Notes: generated from the sequence alone by a model not told the origin. A stretch of 64,000 bases of DNA from Paenibacillus sp. FSL R5-0345 (GCF_000758585.1 NZ_CP009281.1:1488001-1552000), one strand, 5' to 3'; shown: positions 44,216 to 53,561, counted from the first letter of the stretch. Numbers and translations are program-made.

Positions 44216-45453
44216 ACGATTCCAGAGTTCAAGCATCTACCCAGAAACTGCTGGAGCTGCTGGAGGAGCTGGGGGCATATACCGCGTCTGGGCCGGGAGT
44301 TACTAGATTACTATATACGAAGGAATGGAGACAGGCGCAGATTTTTTTGCAGCAAAAAATGGTTGGTTTCGGCTTAAAGGTTACTACAGATAAGGTTGGG
44401 AATGTATATGGTCGCCTGTGTGGACGCAGTCCAGAGGAAAAGGTTATTTTAACCGGATCACATATCGATACCGTGGTCAATGGCGGAAAATATGACGGAG
44501 CCTATGGGATCGCCGCTGCTATGGTTGCGCTGCAAGTTTTGCAGATGAACTATGGTCAGCCGAAGCGGACGCTTGAGGTTGTATCATTTTGTGAAGAAGA
44601 GGGTAGCCGATTTCCACTTGCTTATTGGGGTTCGGGTCATGTCACGGAAAGGTATGACGGAAGTGAAGCCGCAACCTGTAAGGATGCTGATGGAATATCA
44701 TTACAGGCAGCAATGGAGGAATTTAGCTTTTTGCAAGGTGTAACGGAAGGGAATGGAGCCAGAAATGATATTGGGGCGTTTGTGGAGCTGCATATCGAGC
44801 AGGGAATTATTCTGGAGAAAACAGACACGCAGATAGGCGTAGTTCAGGGTATTGTTGGACAGAGACGTTACATGGTCAAGGTTAGTGGTGTGGCTAATCA
44901 TGCCGGTACAACGCCGATGTTGATGCGGCAGGATGCACTGGCTAGTGCGGTAGAGATGCTGTATGTACTAGAAGGTGCTGCTAAATTGGCTGGTGAACCT
45001 CTTGTAGCAACATCAGGCAAGCTTGAGGTGCATCCAAATACACCAAATGTGATTCCGGGTGAGGTTTTATTTACACTAGATATCCGTCACATTGAAGAGG
45101 ACGATTTGGAGTGTTTCTGTGCGAAGCTTTTTTCGCGATATTATGAAATCACCGCAGAACGTGGAGTAACCTTAGAAGTTACACCTGTGCTTCATACACT
45201 CCCTGCACCTATGGATACGAAGCTCTCTACAGCACTGGAAAATATCTGTCGGCAGCAGGGTAAAACCTACCGTACGATGGTAAGTGGAGCGGGTCATGAT
45301 GCTCAGCTGTTTGCACCGCGTTGCCCCACTGCGATGATCTTTGTGCCAAGTCGATCCGGTATCAGCCATTCACCGGAAGAGTACACCTCCCCCAAGCAGC
45401 TTGCTGCTGGTCTTGAGCTGCTGACTGCGATGTTATATGAGTTAGCTTATTAG
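44212..45453 (+). CDS. pucF: Allantoate amidohydrolase
   Basis: A 413-aa M20-like metal enzyme that releases ammonia and CO2 from allantoate to give (S)-ureidoglycine. Motifs include GSHIDTVVNGGKYDGAYG, CEEEGSRFP, VELHIEQG, ANHAGTTPM and GAGHDAQ. Related beta-ureidopropionases and carbamoylases share these motifs; the position after allantoinase and before the ureidoglycine aminotransferase decides the assignment. It is coupled to allantoinase through ATGA. Confidence 0.92.
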   Translation: MNDSRVQASTQKLLELLEELGAYTASGPGVTRLLYTKEWRQAQIFLQQKMVGFGLKVTTDKVGNVYGRLCGRSPEEKVILTGSHIDTVVNGGKYDGAYGIAAAMVALQVLQMNYGQPKRTLEVVSFCEEEGSRFPLAYWGSGHVTERYDGSEAATCKDADGISLQAAMEEFSFLQGVTEGNGARNDIGAFVELHIEQGIILEKTDTQIGVVQGIVGQRRYMVKVSGVANHAGTTPMLMRQDALASAVEMLYVLEGAAKLAGEPLVATSGKLEVHPNTPNVIPGEVLFTLDIRHIEEDDLECFCAKLFSRYYEITAERGVTLEVTPVLHTLPAPMDTKLSTALENICRQQGKTYRTMVSGAGHDAQLFAPRCPTAMIFVPSRSGISHSPEEYTSPKQLAAGLELLTAMLYELAY

Positions 45454-45471
45454 AGAGTTCATGGAACTTTT

Positions 45472-45518
45472 AAATATAAGGAAGTATATGTTTTACTCTA
45501 TACTTTATCCTTATATTT
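45472..45518. repeat. Palindromic intergenic repeat, copy B
   Basis: A stem-loop with perfect outer arms AAATATAAGGA/TCCTTATATTT and inner arms AGTATA/TATACT. It is closely similar to the element at 14772-14819 and sits between pucF and pucG. Confidence 0.7.
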
Positions 45519-45585
45519 CTCGCTGAAACGGAGCCCGTCCCTTAAAGGGCGGCATAGCCGGTTATACTTGAAGGGAGAGATCATC

Positions 45586-46818
45586 ATGAAGCGTTACGAA
45601 GATTTGTCGCCTTCCCTGCGCTGCATTATGACTCCGGGTCCGGTGGAGGTTGATCCGCGTGTGCTGCGGGCGATGTCTTTTCCGGTACTGGGGCAGTTTG
45701 ATCCAGAGTTCACCCATATGATGAATGAAACGATGGAGATGCTGCGGGAGCTGTTCGCTACCCGGAATGCTTGGGCTTACCCCATAGACGGGACCTCGCG
45801 CGCTGGTATTGAGGCGGTGATGGTCAGCTTGATCCTACCGGGAGAACGTGTGCTGATTCCGATCTTTGGCCGTTTTGGACATCTGCTTCATGAGATTGCC
45901 GAACGTTGTGGTGCTGAGGTATTCGTTCTGGAAAAACCATGGGGAAGCGTGTTTGAACCGGAGGAAGTAATAGCGGCTATGGAGACTTTTAAGCCAAATG
46001 TGGTGGCGATGGTGCATGGTGAGACTTCTACAGGACGGGTGCAGCCACTCGCGGAGATTGGCAGAGCCTGCCGCCGAATGGATGCTCTTTTCATAGTTGA
46101 CGCAGTTGCAACTCTTGGGGGCATTCCTGTCGAAACGGATGCTTGGATGCTGGATGTGGTCGTAGGAGGTACACAGAAATGCCTGTCCGTCCCTTCCGGA
46201 ATGGCACCGATAACGTATAATGATCGCGCTGAAGCTAAGCTCATGACCCGGAAGCGAGTGGAGCGTGGGATTAGAACCAGCGATGCCCAGCTTGGTGAGT
46301 TGTCTTTTGTCCGCAGCAATTATTTCGATCTAGGCATGCTTCAGGATTATTGGAGCCCGCAACGTCTCAATCATCATACAGAGATGACCTCTATGCTCTA
46401 TGCACTGCGGGAAGGCCTGCGGATTGCGCTTGAGGAGGGACTGGAGGCCAGATTCGCCAGACATCTGCTCCATGAAAAAGCACTTGTAGCTGGATTAACA
46501 GCAATGGGGCTTGCGCTTTACGGTGATCCTTCCTGCAAACTTAGCGTTGTTACCTGTGTGCTGATCCCTGAGGGCATAGACGGGGAATCCGTACGCACGC
46601 TGCTGCTGGATCGGTTCGGCATTGAAATTGCCAGTTCCTTTGGAGCTCTGAAAGGAAAGATCTGGCGCATCGGCACGATGGGCTTTAGCTGCCGTACGAA
46701 TAATGTGCTGCGTTTGCTTGGCGCTTTGGAAGCAGCTTTGCTACGACACGGATTTGGAGTTGCTTACGGGCTTGGTGTTCAAGCGGCACTTGACGTATAT
46801 GAGGAAAACGTAAGATAA
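45586..46818 (+). CDS. pucG: (S)-ureidoglycine-glyoxylate aminotransferase
   Basis: A 410-aa PLP enzyme of the class V aminotransferase fold. MTPGPVEVDPRVL at the start, the YPIDGTSRAGIEA segment, the HGETSTGR loop, the cofactor Asp in FIVDAVATLGG and the PLP-Lys in GGTQKCLS are visible. It transfers the amino group of ureidoglycine to glyoxylate, giving oxalurate and glycine, and replaces a ureidoglycine aminohydrolase. AAGGGAGAG precedes ATG 45586. The preceding 130-bp gap contains the palindromic element. Confidence 0.93.
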   Translation: MKRYEDLSPSLRCIMTPGPVEVDPRVLRAMSFPVLGQFDPEFTHMMNETMEMLRELFATRNAWAYPIDGTSRAGIEAVMVSLILPGERVLIPIFGRFGHLLHEIAERCGAEVFVLEKPWGSVFEPEEVIAAMETFKPNVVAMVHGETSTGRVQPLAEIGRACRRMDALFIVDAVATLGGIPVETDAWMLDVVVGGTQKCLSVPSGMAPITYNDRAEAKLMTRKRVERGIRTSDAQLGELSFVRSNYFDLGMLQDYWSPQRLNHHTEMTSMLYALREGLRIALEEGLEARFARHLLHEKALVAGLTAMGLALYGDPSCKLSVVTCVLIPEGIDGESVRTLLLDRFGIEIASSFGALKGKIWRIGTMGFSCRTNNVLRLLGALEAALLRHGFGVAYGLGVQAALDVYEENVR

Positions 46819-46892
46819 TCGTTGGAATAGATGCTGGCGGGTGAGTTCATACCAGGGGGCATGTCCAGCATGTTGGACAATCTTTGGAATAA

Positions 46893-46934
46893 GAAAACGG
46901 CTATCATCTGCAGGGATGACGGAGCCGTTTTTTC
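46893..46934 (+). terminator. Intrinsic terminator after pucG
   Basis: AAACGGCT.TCATC pairs with GATGA.AGCCGTTT, followed by six T residues. It separates pucG from adenine deaminase. Confidence 0.8.
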
Positions 46935-47056
46935 GTACAATATCAGATATGCCAACCATGATATTAACACAGCCGGTGGTTAAGCAATCCTCTATGATTA
47001 TGAATCTATTCACTACATCAAGAAAGCACTTGGATACTGACGGGGGAGAGATGAAG

Positions 47057-48868
47057 ATGACAACTTTTACAAGAAAGCCTTTAGCAGATTGTGTACCTGA
47101 GCTTGTGGCTACGGCAAGAGGAGACAAACCGGCAACACTAGTAATTACAGGTGGAAAGCTGGTTAATGTATGCTCTGGTGAAATTTTAGACGGAATGTCT
47201 GTTGGTGTGCAAGGTGGACGCATCGCTTATGTTGGGAAAGATGTGACACATATGATTGGTGAAGGAACACAGGTTATTGAGGCGAACGGCAAGTATATAG
47301 CTCCGGGACTACTTGATGGCCATTGTCATATTGAGAGCACACAGCTGACCGTTACTGAATTCTCCCGTGCGGTTCTGCCGCTGGGCACAACAGGTGGTTT
47401 CTTTGATGCCCATGAAATTGCTAACGTATTCGGGCTGAAGGGGATTCAATTGATGCTCGAAGAGATGCGGGGGACGCCGTTAGCTGCTTATATGCAGGTG
47501 GCTTCTTGTGTGCCTGCGGCAGGTGCGGAATTCGAAACAACGGGAGCCTCTATAGGGCCGGAAGAAGTGGCAGAAGCTTTCACTTGGGGACCTGATGTGA
47601 TTGCTCTAGGAGAAGTAATGAATTTCCCTGGCGTTGTTTACGGCGATGAAAAAATGCTTGGAGAAATTCAAGCTACGCTGCGAGCAGGTAGATTTGTAGA
47701 CGGTCATTTCACATGGCCTTCCAGCGACTGGAGACTGCCAGTGTATGCGGCGGCGGGTGTGACTGGAGATCATGAATGTGTTACTGCAGATGATGTGATT
47801 GAGCGCGTTCGATTGGGGATGTATGCCAAAATGCGCCGTGGTTCAGCATGGCATGATGTGGCTAAGACAATTACGGCTCATACAGAACACGGAATTGATA
47901 CACGCCGGATGATGCTGGTAACGGATGACCGCAGTTCAGAGTCTTTGCGAGATGAAGGTCATATGAATTTCGTTTTGCGTGATGCCATTGCTCAAGGTGT
48001 TAAGCCTATAACGGGTATCCAAATGGCTACTATTAATACTGCTGAACGCTTCGGTTTAGCGCGGGATATTGGTTCTATTACTCCGGGTTCTTTTGCAGAT
48101 ATCATTCTGCTGGACGGGAATTTGGCGGATATTAATGTAGTGCTGACGATTGCCGCAGGTGTAGTCGTTGCGGAGAACGGGGTAATGACAGCAGAGCTTG
48201 CTAAATTTACTTATCCGGAGGAAGTGTTGGCATCGGTCCATTTGCCACAGCGTCCTACTTCAGAAGACTTCATCATAACAGCTCCAATTCAAACAGGTGA
48301 ACTTACTACAAGAGTTATTAAAGTAAGAGAAAATCACGTAGAGACCATTGAGCTTATGGTTCCGATACCTGTAGTGGCAGGTCAATTGAATGTAAATGCC
48401 GTAGAAGGTTTGTGCAAAATCGCTGTGCTCGAACGTCATAAAGGTACAGGGAATAAATCAGTGGCCGTTGTAGAAGGCATCGGATTTAAAGAGCCTGCTG
48501 CCATTGCGATGACAGTTGCGCATGATAGTCATAATGTACTTGTCATCGGCAATGATGATGAGCTAATGGCTAAAGCTGCCAATGCGGTGGCGGATGCTCA
48601 GGGTGGTGTCTGTATGATCACATCCAGTGGAGAAACATTATTTCCGTTGGCTATTGCAGGTCTAATGTCCACGGAACCGTTCGAAATAGCTGCCGCAAAA
48701 TCAGCTGCGATCAGCAAAGCGCTATATGATGCAGGTTGTACTTTGAATTATGCGTTTATGACCTTATCGCTGCTTGCATTGGCGGTTATCCCGACGCTAC
48801 GCATCACAGATAAGGGTCTCGTTCGGATCTCGCCTGAAGGCATACAGTTAGTGCCGCTTTTTGTTTAA
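47057..48868 (+). CDS. adeC: Adenine deaminase
   Basis: A 603-aa amidohydrolase converting adenine to hypoxanthine and ammonia. Metal motifs include DGHCHIES, FFDAHEIANV, the His of GDHECVT and the Asp of MLVTDDRSSE. The C-terminal adenine-deaminase domain holds SHNVLVIGNDDELM and a final helix. The usual long upstream frame is not used; GGGGGAG at 47042-47048 suits ATG 47057. It feeds hypoxanthine into the xanthine dehydrogenase pathway encoded upstream. A terminator lies between it and pucG, so it may have its own promoter. Confidence 0.92.
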   Translation: MTTFTRKPLADCVPELVATARGDKPATLVITGGKLVNVCSGEILDGMSVGVQGGRIAYVGKDVTHMIGEGTQVIEANGKYIAPGLLDGHCHIESTQLTVTEFSRAVLPLGTTGGFFDAHEIANVFGLKGIQLMLEEMRGTPLAAYMQVASCVPAAGAEFETTGASIGPEEVAEAFTWGPDVIALGEVMNFPGVVYGDEKMLGEIQATLRAGRFVDGHFTWPSSDWRLPVYAAAGVTGDHECVTADDVIERVRLGMYAKMRRGSAWHDVAKTITAHTEHGIDTRRMMLVTDDRSSESLRDEGHMNFVLRDAIAQGVKPITGIQMATINTAERFGLARDIGSITPGSFADIILLDGNLADINVVLTIAAGVVVAENGVMTAELAKFTYPEEVLASVHLPQRPTSEDFIITAPIQTGELTTRVIKVRENHVETIELMVPIPVVAGQLNVNAVEGLCKIAVLERHKGTGNKSVAVVEGIGFKEPAAIAMTVAHDSHNVLVIGNDDELMAKAANAVADAQGGVCMITSSGETLFPLAIAGLMSTEPFEIAAAKSAAISKALYDAGCTLNYAFMTLSLLALAVIPTLRITDKGLVRISPEGIQLVPLFV

Positions 48869-48896
48869 CTAAAGTGAACTGAATAATACTTAAGCA

Positions 48897-48945
48897 AAAG
48901 ACTGTTTTGAGGTCGTTTATGACCATTCAGAACAGTTTTTTTGTT
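48897..48945 (+). terminator. Intrinsic terminator of adeC
   Basis: ACTGTT...GGTC pairs with GACC...AACAGT, followed by seven T residues. The following about 250 bases are AT-rich with no gene. Confidence 0.75.
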
Positions 48946-49193
48946 GGGTAAATAAGAAACTGCAAGGTTTTTAAAATATATATATTAAACAGATGAATTA
49001 AGATTGAAACATTTTTCTAGGGAATTAATGAAAAAATATTAATAAAGCGTAGTCAGCAGACGATAATAATGTTAAATTAGATAAAAATTAAAGCGAATGA
49101 ATAGCGTTAATTTTACATTATTGGCATATAACGAAATTATAGATATCATCAGGTTTCAGGTAACCCAACTAAGAGGGACGAGGTGCATGAGAG

Positions 49194-49646
49194 ATGATCA
49201 GATTAGAAACGCAAGATATTTTGAATATTAGCATGAAGCAAATGGCTGCTATTTTTAAAATGAAGCCGCTTGAGCTGAGATTTGTCACTGATTTTCAGGG
49301 TGAGAAATATCTCTTAACCAATGATAAGCTACACCTCAGCAACCAGCAGTATTGGGCAAAGGTTATGGAATGTGTCTTTGATGATCATGTTAGACCTGTG
49401 TTAATGTGTGAGGTGTTGTATTTCCTTCGTAACGAATTTCTGGATAGTGATATCAAGATATGCTTCTCATATGATTACGCAGAGAATGGGAATGGAGAAG
49501 CTACGGCGACGGCTGAAGTATCGTTTAATGATTCAGCTGATTTACAGCCGAGTGAGATTGCCGAGCTGATTGATTTTGCGTTGACCTTACAGGACAAGCA
49601 GTGGTTCCATGAACTTACTACTAAATATAAGCAACTTACAGCATAA
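49194..49646 (+). CDS. IDEAL-domain protein
   Basis: A 150-aa cytosolic protein. The last 35 residues (EIAELIDFALTLQDKQWF onward) match the IDEAL motif, a short helix found at the end of several Firmicute regulatory proteins. The first 110 residues form a mixed alpha/beta region (LETQDILNISMKQMAAIFKM) not recognised further. It is flanked by terminators, so it is monocistronic. Function unknown. Confidence 0.75.
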   Translation: MIRLETQDILNISMKQMAAIFKMKPLELRFVTDFQGEKYLLTNDKLHLSNQQYWAKVMECVFDDHVRPVLMCEVLYFLRNEFLDSDIKICFSYDYAENGNGEATATAEVSFNDSADLQPSEIAELIDFALTLQDKQWFHELTTKYKQLTA

Positions 49647-49682
49647 GTATCCATGTTCTTAAATCTTATAAACTGACATAGT

Positions 49683-49730
49683 AAACCGTCTTATCTGCAG
49701 CAAAATATTTGCGGATAAGACGGTTTTTTG
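49683..49730. terminator. Terminator between convergent genes
   Basis: ACCGTCTTATC pairs with GATAAGACGGT, followed by six T residues on the plus strand. It serves the IDEAL gene and possibly hemH. Confidence 0.8.
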
Positions 49731-49732
49731 CA

Positions 49733-50746
49733 TTACCAGCCCATGGCGTTTCGTTCAACATGCTGAGCCAGAAAATGAAGCCAGTCCTCATGATTATTCA
49801 AGCAGGGGACCGCAGTGAAGTCTTCAGCATGTCCTCCTCCAGCCTCATATTGTTCACGCCCTTCTATTGCTAGCTCATGCAGCGTTTCCAGACAATCGGT
49901 AACAAGGCCTGGAGAGAAAATCAAAGGTTTATGAATTCCGCGTTCCGCTAGCTTTCCCAAAACATCTGCTGTAGAGGGACCTACCCACTCTTCACGTCCG
50001 AAGCGCGATTGAAAAGTAACCTGCCAACGCCCGGGCTCCCAATTCATAGCAGATGCGAGAAGGCGTGCTGTTTCCATACATTGCTCTGGATAGGGATCAC
50101 CTGTATCTGCATACCGTTTGGGGATCCCGTGGAAGGTCAGTACGAAATAATCAGGCTCCGAGCCCAGAAGTTCCATTTGATGCAATAAATGTGACTTCAT
50201 GGCTGAAATATAGCCAGGTTCATTATAATAAGCATCCATAAATCTGAGAGCTGGAATAAGGCGCTTCGTTACCGGCCCAGTGGAGCTTTGGCGTCCTAGT
50301 GCAGCGAAGCTCGCCTGATCGAATACGGATGCCGTCGTAGTGGACGAATATTGAGGGAATAAAGGCACAATGATGATGCGTGTGACTCCGGTAGCTTCCA
50401 ATTTATTCATTGCTTGTTCCATGCTTGGTTCGCTATACGCTAGGCCAAGCTCAACTTGATACCGTGGGCCTAGAAGCGCTTGCAAACCAGATTGCTGAGC
50501 TAATGAGTGGGAGAGCAGGGGTGATCCTTCTGTAGTCCATATTAGTCTGTACAGCTCAGCCGACCGGCGTGGACGTGTGCGCAGAATAACACCTCTCAGC
50601 AGAGGCTGCCAGAGCAGAGGTGAATAATCTATGATTCGGCGATCGGATAAAAAACGTTTCAGATAAGGGCGTACCGCCTTTGCAGTAGGTGCTGTAGGCG
50701 TGCCGATTTGGGCGAGTATAACTCCAATAGGCGGTTGTTTGTTCAA
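49733..50746 (-). CDS. hemH: Ferrochelatase, Gram-negative sequence type
   Basis: A 337-aa enzyme that inserts Fe2+ into a porphyrin. GVILAQIGTPTAP at the start, the catalytic His in FHGIPKRYADTGDPY, and LVTDCLETLHELA are present. These segments resemble the protoporphyrin-type HemH of Gram-negative bacteria more than the coproporphyrin ferrochelatase usual in Firmicutes. TTG 50746 is chosen because AAAGGAG lies 8 bases upstream; the longer frame crosses it. No other heme genes lie nearby. Confidence 0.88.
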   Translation of the reverse strand: MNKQPPIGVILAQIGTPTAPTAKAVRPYLKRFLSDRRIIDYSPLLWQPLLRGVILRTRPRRSAELYRLIWTTEGSPLLSHSLAQQSGLQALLGPRYQVELGLAYSEPSMEQAMNKLEATGVTRIIIVPLFPQYSSTTTASVFDQASFAALGRQSSTGPVTKRLIPALRFMDAYYNEPGYISAMKSHLLHQMELLGSEPDYFVLTFHGIPKRYADTGDPYPEQCMETARLLASAMNWEPGRWQVTFQSRFGREEWVGPSTADVLGKLAERGIHKPLIFSPGLVTDCLETLHELAIEGREQYEAGGGHAEDFTAVPCLNNHEDWLHFLAQHVERNAMGW

Positions 50747-51243
50747 AGCTTTGAACTCCTTTCCCATGGTAGAGATCGTTCTAAAATAGCACATCTAATC
50801 TTGGATTCACAATAATCGAAATCACTTTATTTACATAGGGAAGAAGAAGTGGGATGTATTTGTTTGGAAAAAATAATCGAAAATCACATTTATGAGCAAA
50901 TAGTGATGTTTCTTATAGGGTATGTGATTTTAGATACAGAGGAATGACGGAAAAGTTTGGTAGTATCAAACCAGAAATTGATTGAAAAAGCGTCTTCATT
51001 CTTTTCTAACATTATATGTGAATTATTTCACCTTTTTATGCGGCTTTTTGTTAAAAGGAAGAAATGAATAGATTTTAGACATTATTTTTTGGAAAGTGAT
51101 GGATAGCGCAAAGGCATGAGAGGGGGGATGAATTCTTATGAAGAGAGAAGTAATGCTTCATAAGAAGAGAAGGGGCGCCGTAAAAGGTAAGTTTAGTTAA
51201 GAAAAGCTATATATCACTGGGGATTTGGTAAAGGAGAATTTTA
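50747..51243. other. 497-bp intergenic region with direct repeats and a stem-loop
   Basis: An imperfect repeat AATAATCGAAA(A)TCAC occurs at 50811 and 50873, about 62 bp apart. An 11-bp perfect stem TTCTTATGAAG/CTTCATAAGAA lies at 51133-51166 and overlaps a possible 20-aa ORF. The spacer is AT-rich and precedes the FMN-binding gene. Confidence 0.6.
51139..51201 (+). CDS. Possible 20-aa basic leader peptide
   Basis: ATG 51139 follows AGGGGGG by about 11 bases and encodes a Lys/Arg-rich peptide that ends KGKFS. Its coding sequence includes both arms of the stem at 51133-51166. It lies 42 bases before the FMN-binding gene. It could be a leader peptide or chance. Confidence 0.25.
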
Positions 51244-53535
51244 TTGAAAAAACTAATTTCTTTAACGGTTAGCGCGGCAATATTGTTAGCGCCATTTGCT
51301 TACACACTTAATGTGCCTGCTTTAAACTTGAAGGTGGATGCAGTATCAGCAGCTTCTGAAGAAGCGGAAGCACCAGCAGCCAAACCAACGGCAAAACCAG
51401 CAGCAACAGCAAAACCAGTAGCAACACCAAAAGCAACGGCAAAACCAGTAGCAACACCAAAAGCAACACCAAAAGCAACAGCAACACCAAAGGCAACTGC
51501 GGCTCCGGCAGCAACACCAAAAGCAACAGCTAAACCAGCTACAACGCCAAAAGCAACCGCTGCACCAGCAGCAACCACAGTACCTGCTGCTACAGTAGCA
51601 CCTGCTGCGACTGCTAAGCCTGAGCCAACAACATTGCCGGTTACAGTTAAAGAAAATGTATATCAAGATGGAGTTTACGTAGCGTATGGCGATGCATACT
51701 CCAAAGGTACTGAAGGCGCTAAGATCGAAATTAAAGATGGAAAAATCACTAGCATTGATCTCCTGAGAACCAGCCCTAAGCTGATCGATAGAGATGCTCG
51801 TAACAACTATAGCGCTTTATGGCAAGCTTATGGATTGATGACGAATAAATTGTTAGGAAAAACAAGAGATGGAGCAGCAGCAGTAGACGCTGTTTCGGGA
51901 GCTACCCGCTCTAGTAATGGATGGAAATTGTCTGTAGACAGAGCGTTTGAAAGAGCTCTAACAGTGAAAGATACAGATGCAATTTACTTTGATGGTGTTC
52001 ATATGGGCATAGATCCTACAGGTAAATATGCAGTATTTGCAACCTACGAATCCAATAAGCTCACAGCTGTTAAAGTGTACCCGCTGAACAGTGCCGGTGA
52101 TTTCGTGGATGAGAAGGCCTACACAGCTGAGCAATCTGCAGCAGTTGCAGCTATAACGCCAGCGTTGCTGGCTAAAGGAACAGCTGCGCAGCCTGTCGCA
52201 GGACTAGAAGCCGACTTTAAAGCTGCGACTAATGCTTTCTGGGATGCTGAGCAGAATGCTAAGATTGACAATACTTCTGCTTATGTAGACGGTTTCTATT
52301 CTTCTTATGGAACTGCAAGAAGTGTTGGTGTTGAAAGAGCTGACATCGTGATCCGCAATGGTAAGCTAGTGGATGTGAAGCTGTTCAGACTTGGGAACAA
52401 CCTAATTGACAGAGGTGCAACGGCTTATGCTGACGTTGTAAAAGCTAATGCTCCTATGACAGCTAAGCTGCTCGGAAACGGATCTTACTTCGCTAATTAT
52501 GATGAGAAGGTTGATGGAATTTCCGGAGCTACAGAAAGCAGTCACGGTTGGAACCAGGCTGTAGAAAGAGCTTTTGAAAAAGCGCTGAAAGTTCCTGGTG
52601 AAGCTAATTATTTTGACGGCAAATTTGCAGGTGTAGATAACCAGTCTAAAGTGTTATTGCTTGTAGATGTTGCTTCAGATGCAGTCACAAACATTAAACT
52701 AAGCTTGTTTGGAACTGACGGCAAGCTGATTGCTGATGACAAATTAAGTGCAGAACAAAAATCGCTGGTAGGTACACTTACTTCAGGATTACTTGCTAAA
52801 GGTGTACAAATGTCCGATATCACAGGTCAAGAAGAGTTATCCGCAGCTGCTAAAGCTGCACTGACGGATGCTTTGACCAACGCATCCAAAGTTCAAGGTA
52901 CTTATAAAGACGGAACCTTCACTGCATTTGGAGATGCCTATGATAAAGGAACAAACAGAGCAGACGTTACACTGCGTAACGGTAAGATCGTAAACGTTGC
53001 CTTATATCGTGTAGGAATGAATCTTGTAGATAGAGGTAAAGCAGCTTACCCAGAAGTGGTAAAAGCAATTCCGCAATTGACTACTAGCATCCTTGCAGCA
53101 GGTACTAGAGAAGCTGTTCAAGATGTGGATGCAGTTTCCGGTGCAACTAGCAGTAGTGTAGCTCTTAAGACTGCGGTGGATAGAGCATACGGGAAAGCTG
53201 AGATTGTTGAAGCTAATAAAGCGGCTTACTTCGATGGAATCTTCATTGGTGTAAGTGCTGATAAGCTTGTAAATGTTATGACGTATGTTGAACATGGCGT
53301 TCCTGTTAAAATGCTCGTTTACTATCTAGATAAAAACGGAAGCACCAGAGCAGTTAACCAGTTGACTGACGCTGAGCTGGCTGTGAAGAGCGAGATTGAG
53401 TCGACTTCAACAGGCTATAGCTTACACAAGTATGGATATCGCGCAGCAGCCTTCGGAAATAATGATGCCGAGAAAGAAGTATCTGCTAAAGTGGTAGAAG
53501 CTATTAAATCAGCGCTTGAATCCGCTGGTAAATAA
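51244..53535 (+). CDS. Secreted protein with three FMN-binding module pairs
   Basis: A 763-aa exported protein. A signal peptide (residues 1-37, ending VSAAS) is followed by an Ala/Pro/Thr/Lys spacer (about 40-128, repeating TPKATAKP-like units). Three tandem modules of about 205 residues follow. Each contains an FMN-binding domain with a flavinylation motif: DAVSGAT (Thr about 221), DGISGAT (about 429) and DAVSGAT (about 635). Each is followed by a related half lacking that motif and starting YFDG. ApbE-type enzymes attach FMN to the motif Thr, so up to three covalent flavins are predicted. There is no lipobox or LPxTG; the spacer may reach through the cell wall. TTG start with AAAGGAG. Confidence 0.85.
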   Translation: MKKLISLTVSAAILLAPFAYTLNVPALNLKVDAVSAASEEAEAPAAKPTAKPAATAKPVATPKATAKPVATPKATPKATATPKATAAPAATPKATAKPATTPKATAAPAATTVPAATVAPAATAKPEPTTLPVTVKENVYQDGVYVAYGDAYSKGTEGAKIEIKDGKITSIDLLRTSPKLIDRDARNNYSALWQAYGLMTNKLLGKTRDGAAAVDAVSGATRSSNGWKLSVDRAFERALTVKDTDAIYFDGVHMGIDPTGKYAVFATYESNKLTAVKVYPLNSAGDFVDEKAYTAEQSAAVAAITPALLAKGTAAQPVAGLEADFKAATNAFWDAEQNAKIDNTSAYVDGFYSSYGTARSVGVERADIVIRNGKLVDVKLFRLGNNLIDRGATAYADVVKANAPMTAKLLGNGSYFANYDEKVDGISGATESSHGWNQAVERAFEKALKVPGEANYFDGKFAGVDNQSKVLLLVDVASDAVTNIKLSLFGTDGKLIADDKLSAEQKSLVGTLTSGLLAKGVQMSDITGQEELSAAAKAALTDALTNASKVQGTYKDGTFTAFGDAYDKGTNRADVTLRNGKIVNVALYRVGMNLVDRGKAAYPEVVKAIPQLTTSILAAGTREAVQDVDAVSGATSSSVALKTAVDRAYGKAEIVEANKAAYFDGIFIGVSADKLVNVMTYVEHGVPVKMLVYYLDKNGSTRAVNQLTDAELAVKSEIESTSTGYSLHKYGYRAAAFGNNDAEKEVSAKVVEAIKSALESAGK

Positions 53536-53561
53536 GCAATTTTCAATCAATAGTTAATCTA

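Noticed and set aside
46975-46985. PucR-box-like TGGTTAA before adenine deaminase
   Set aside because: Only half of the reported B. subtilis motif is matched and similar sites are not seen before the other puc genes.
49070-49086. Another GlnR/TnrA-like site (TGTTA-N7-TAAAA)
   Set aside because: One mismatch in a very AT-rich region before a gene with no nitrogen link; likely chance.
51106-51115. c-di-GMP riboswitch core (GCGCAAAGGC)
   Set aside because: The short resemblance is not supported by the paired helices and tetraloop of the GEMM-I fold.
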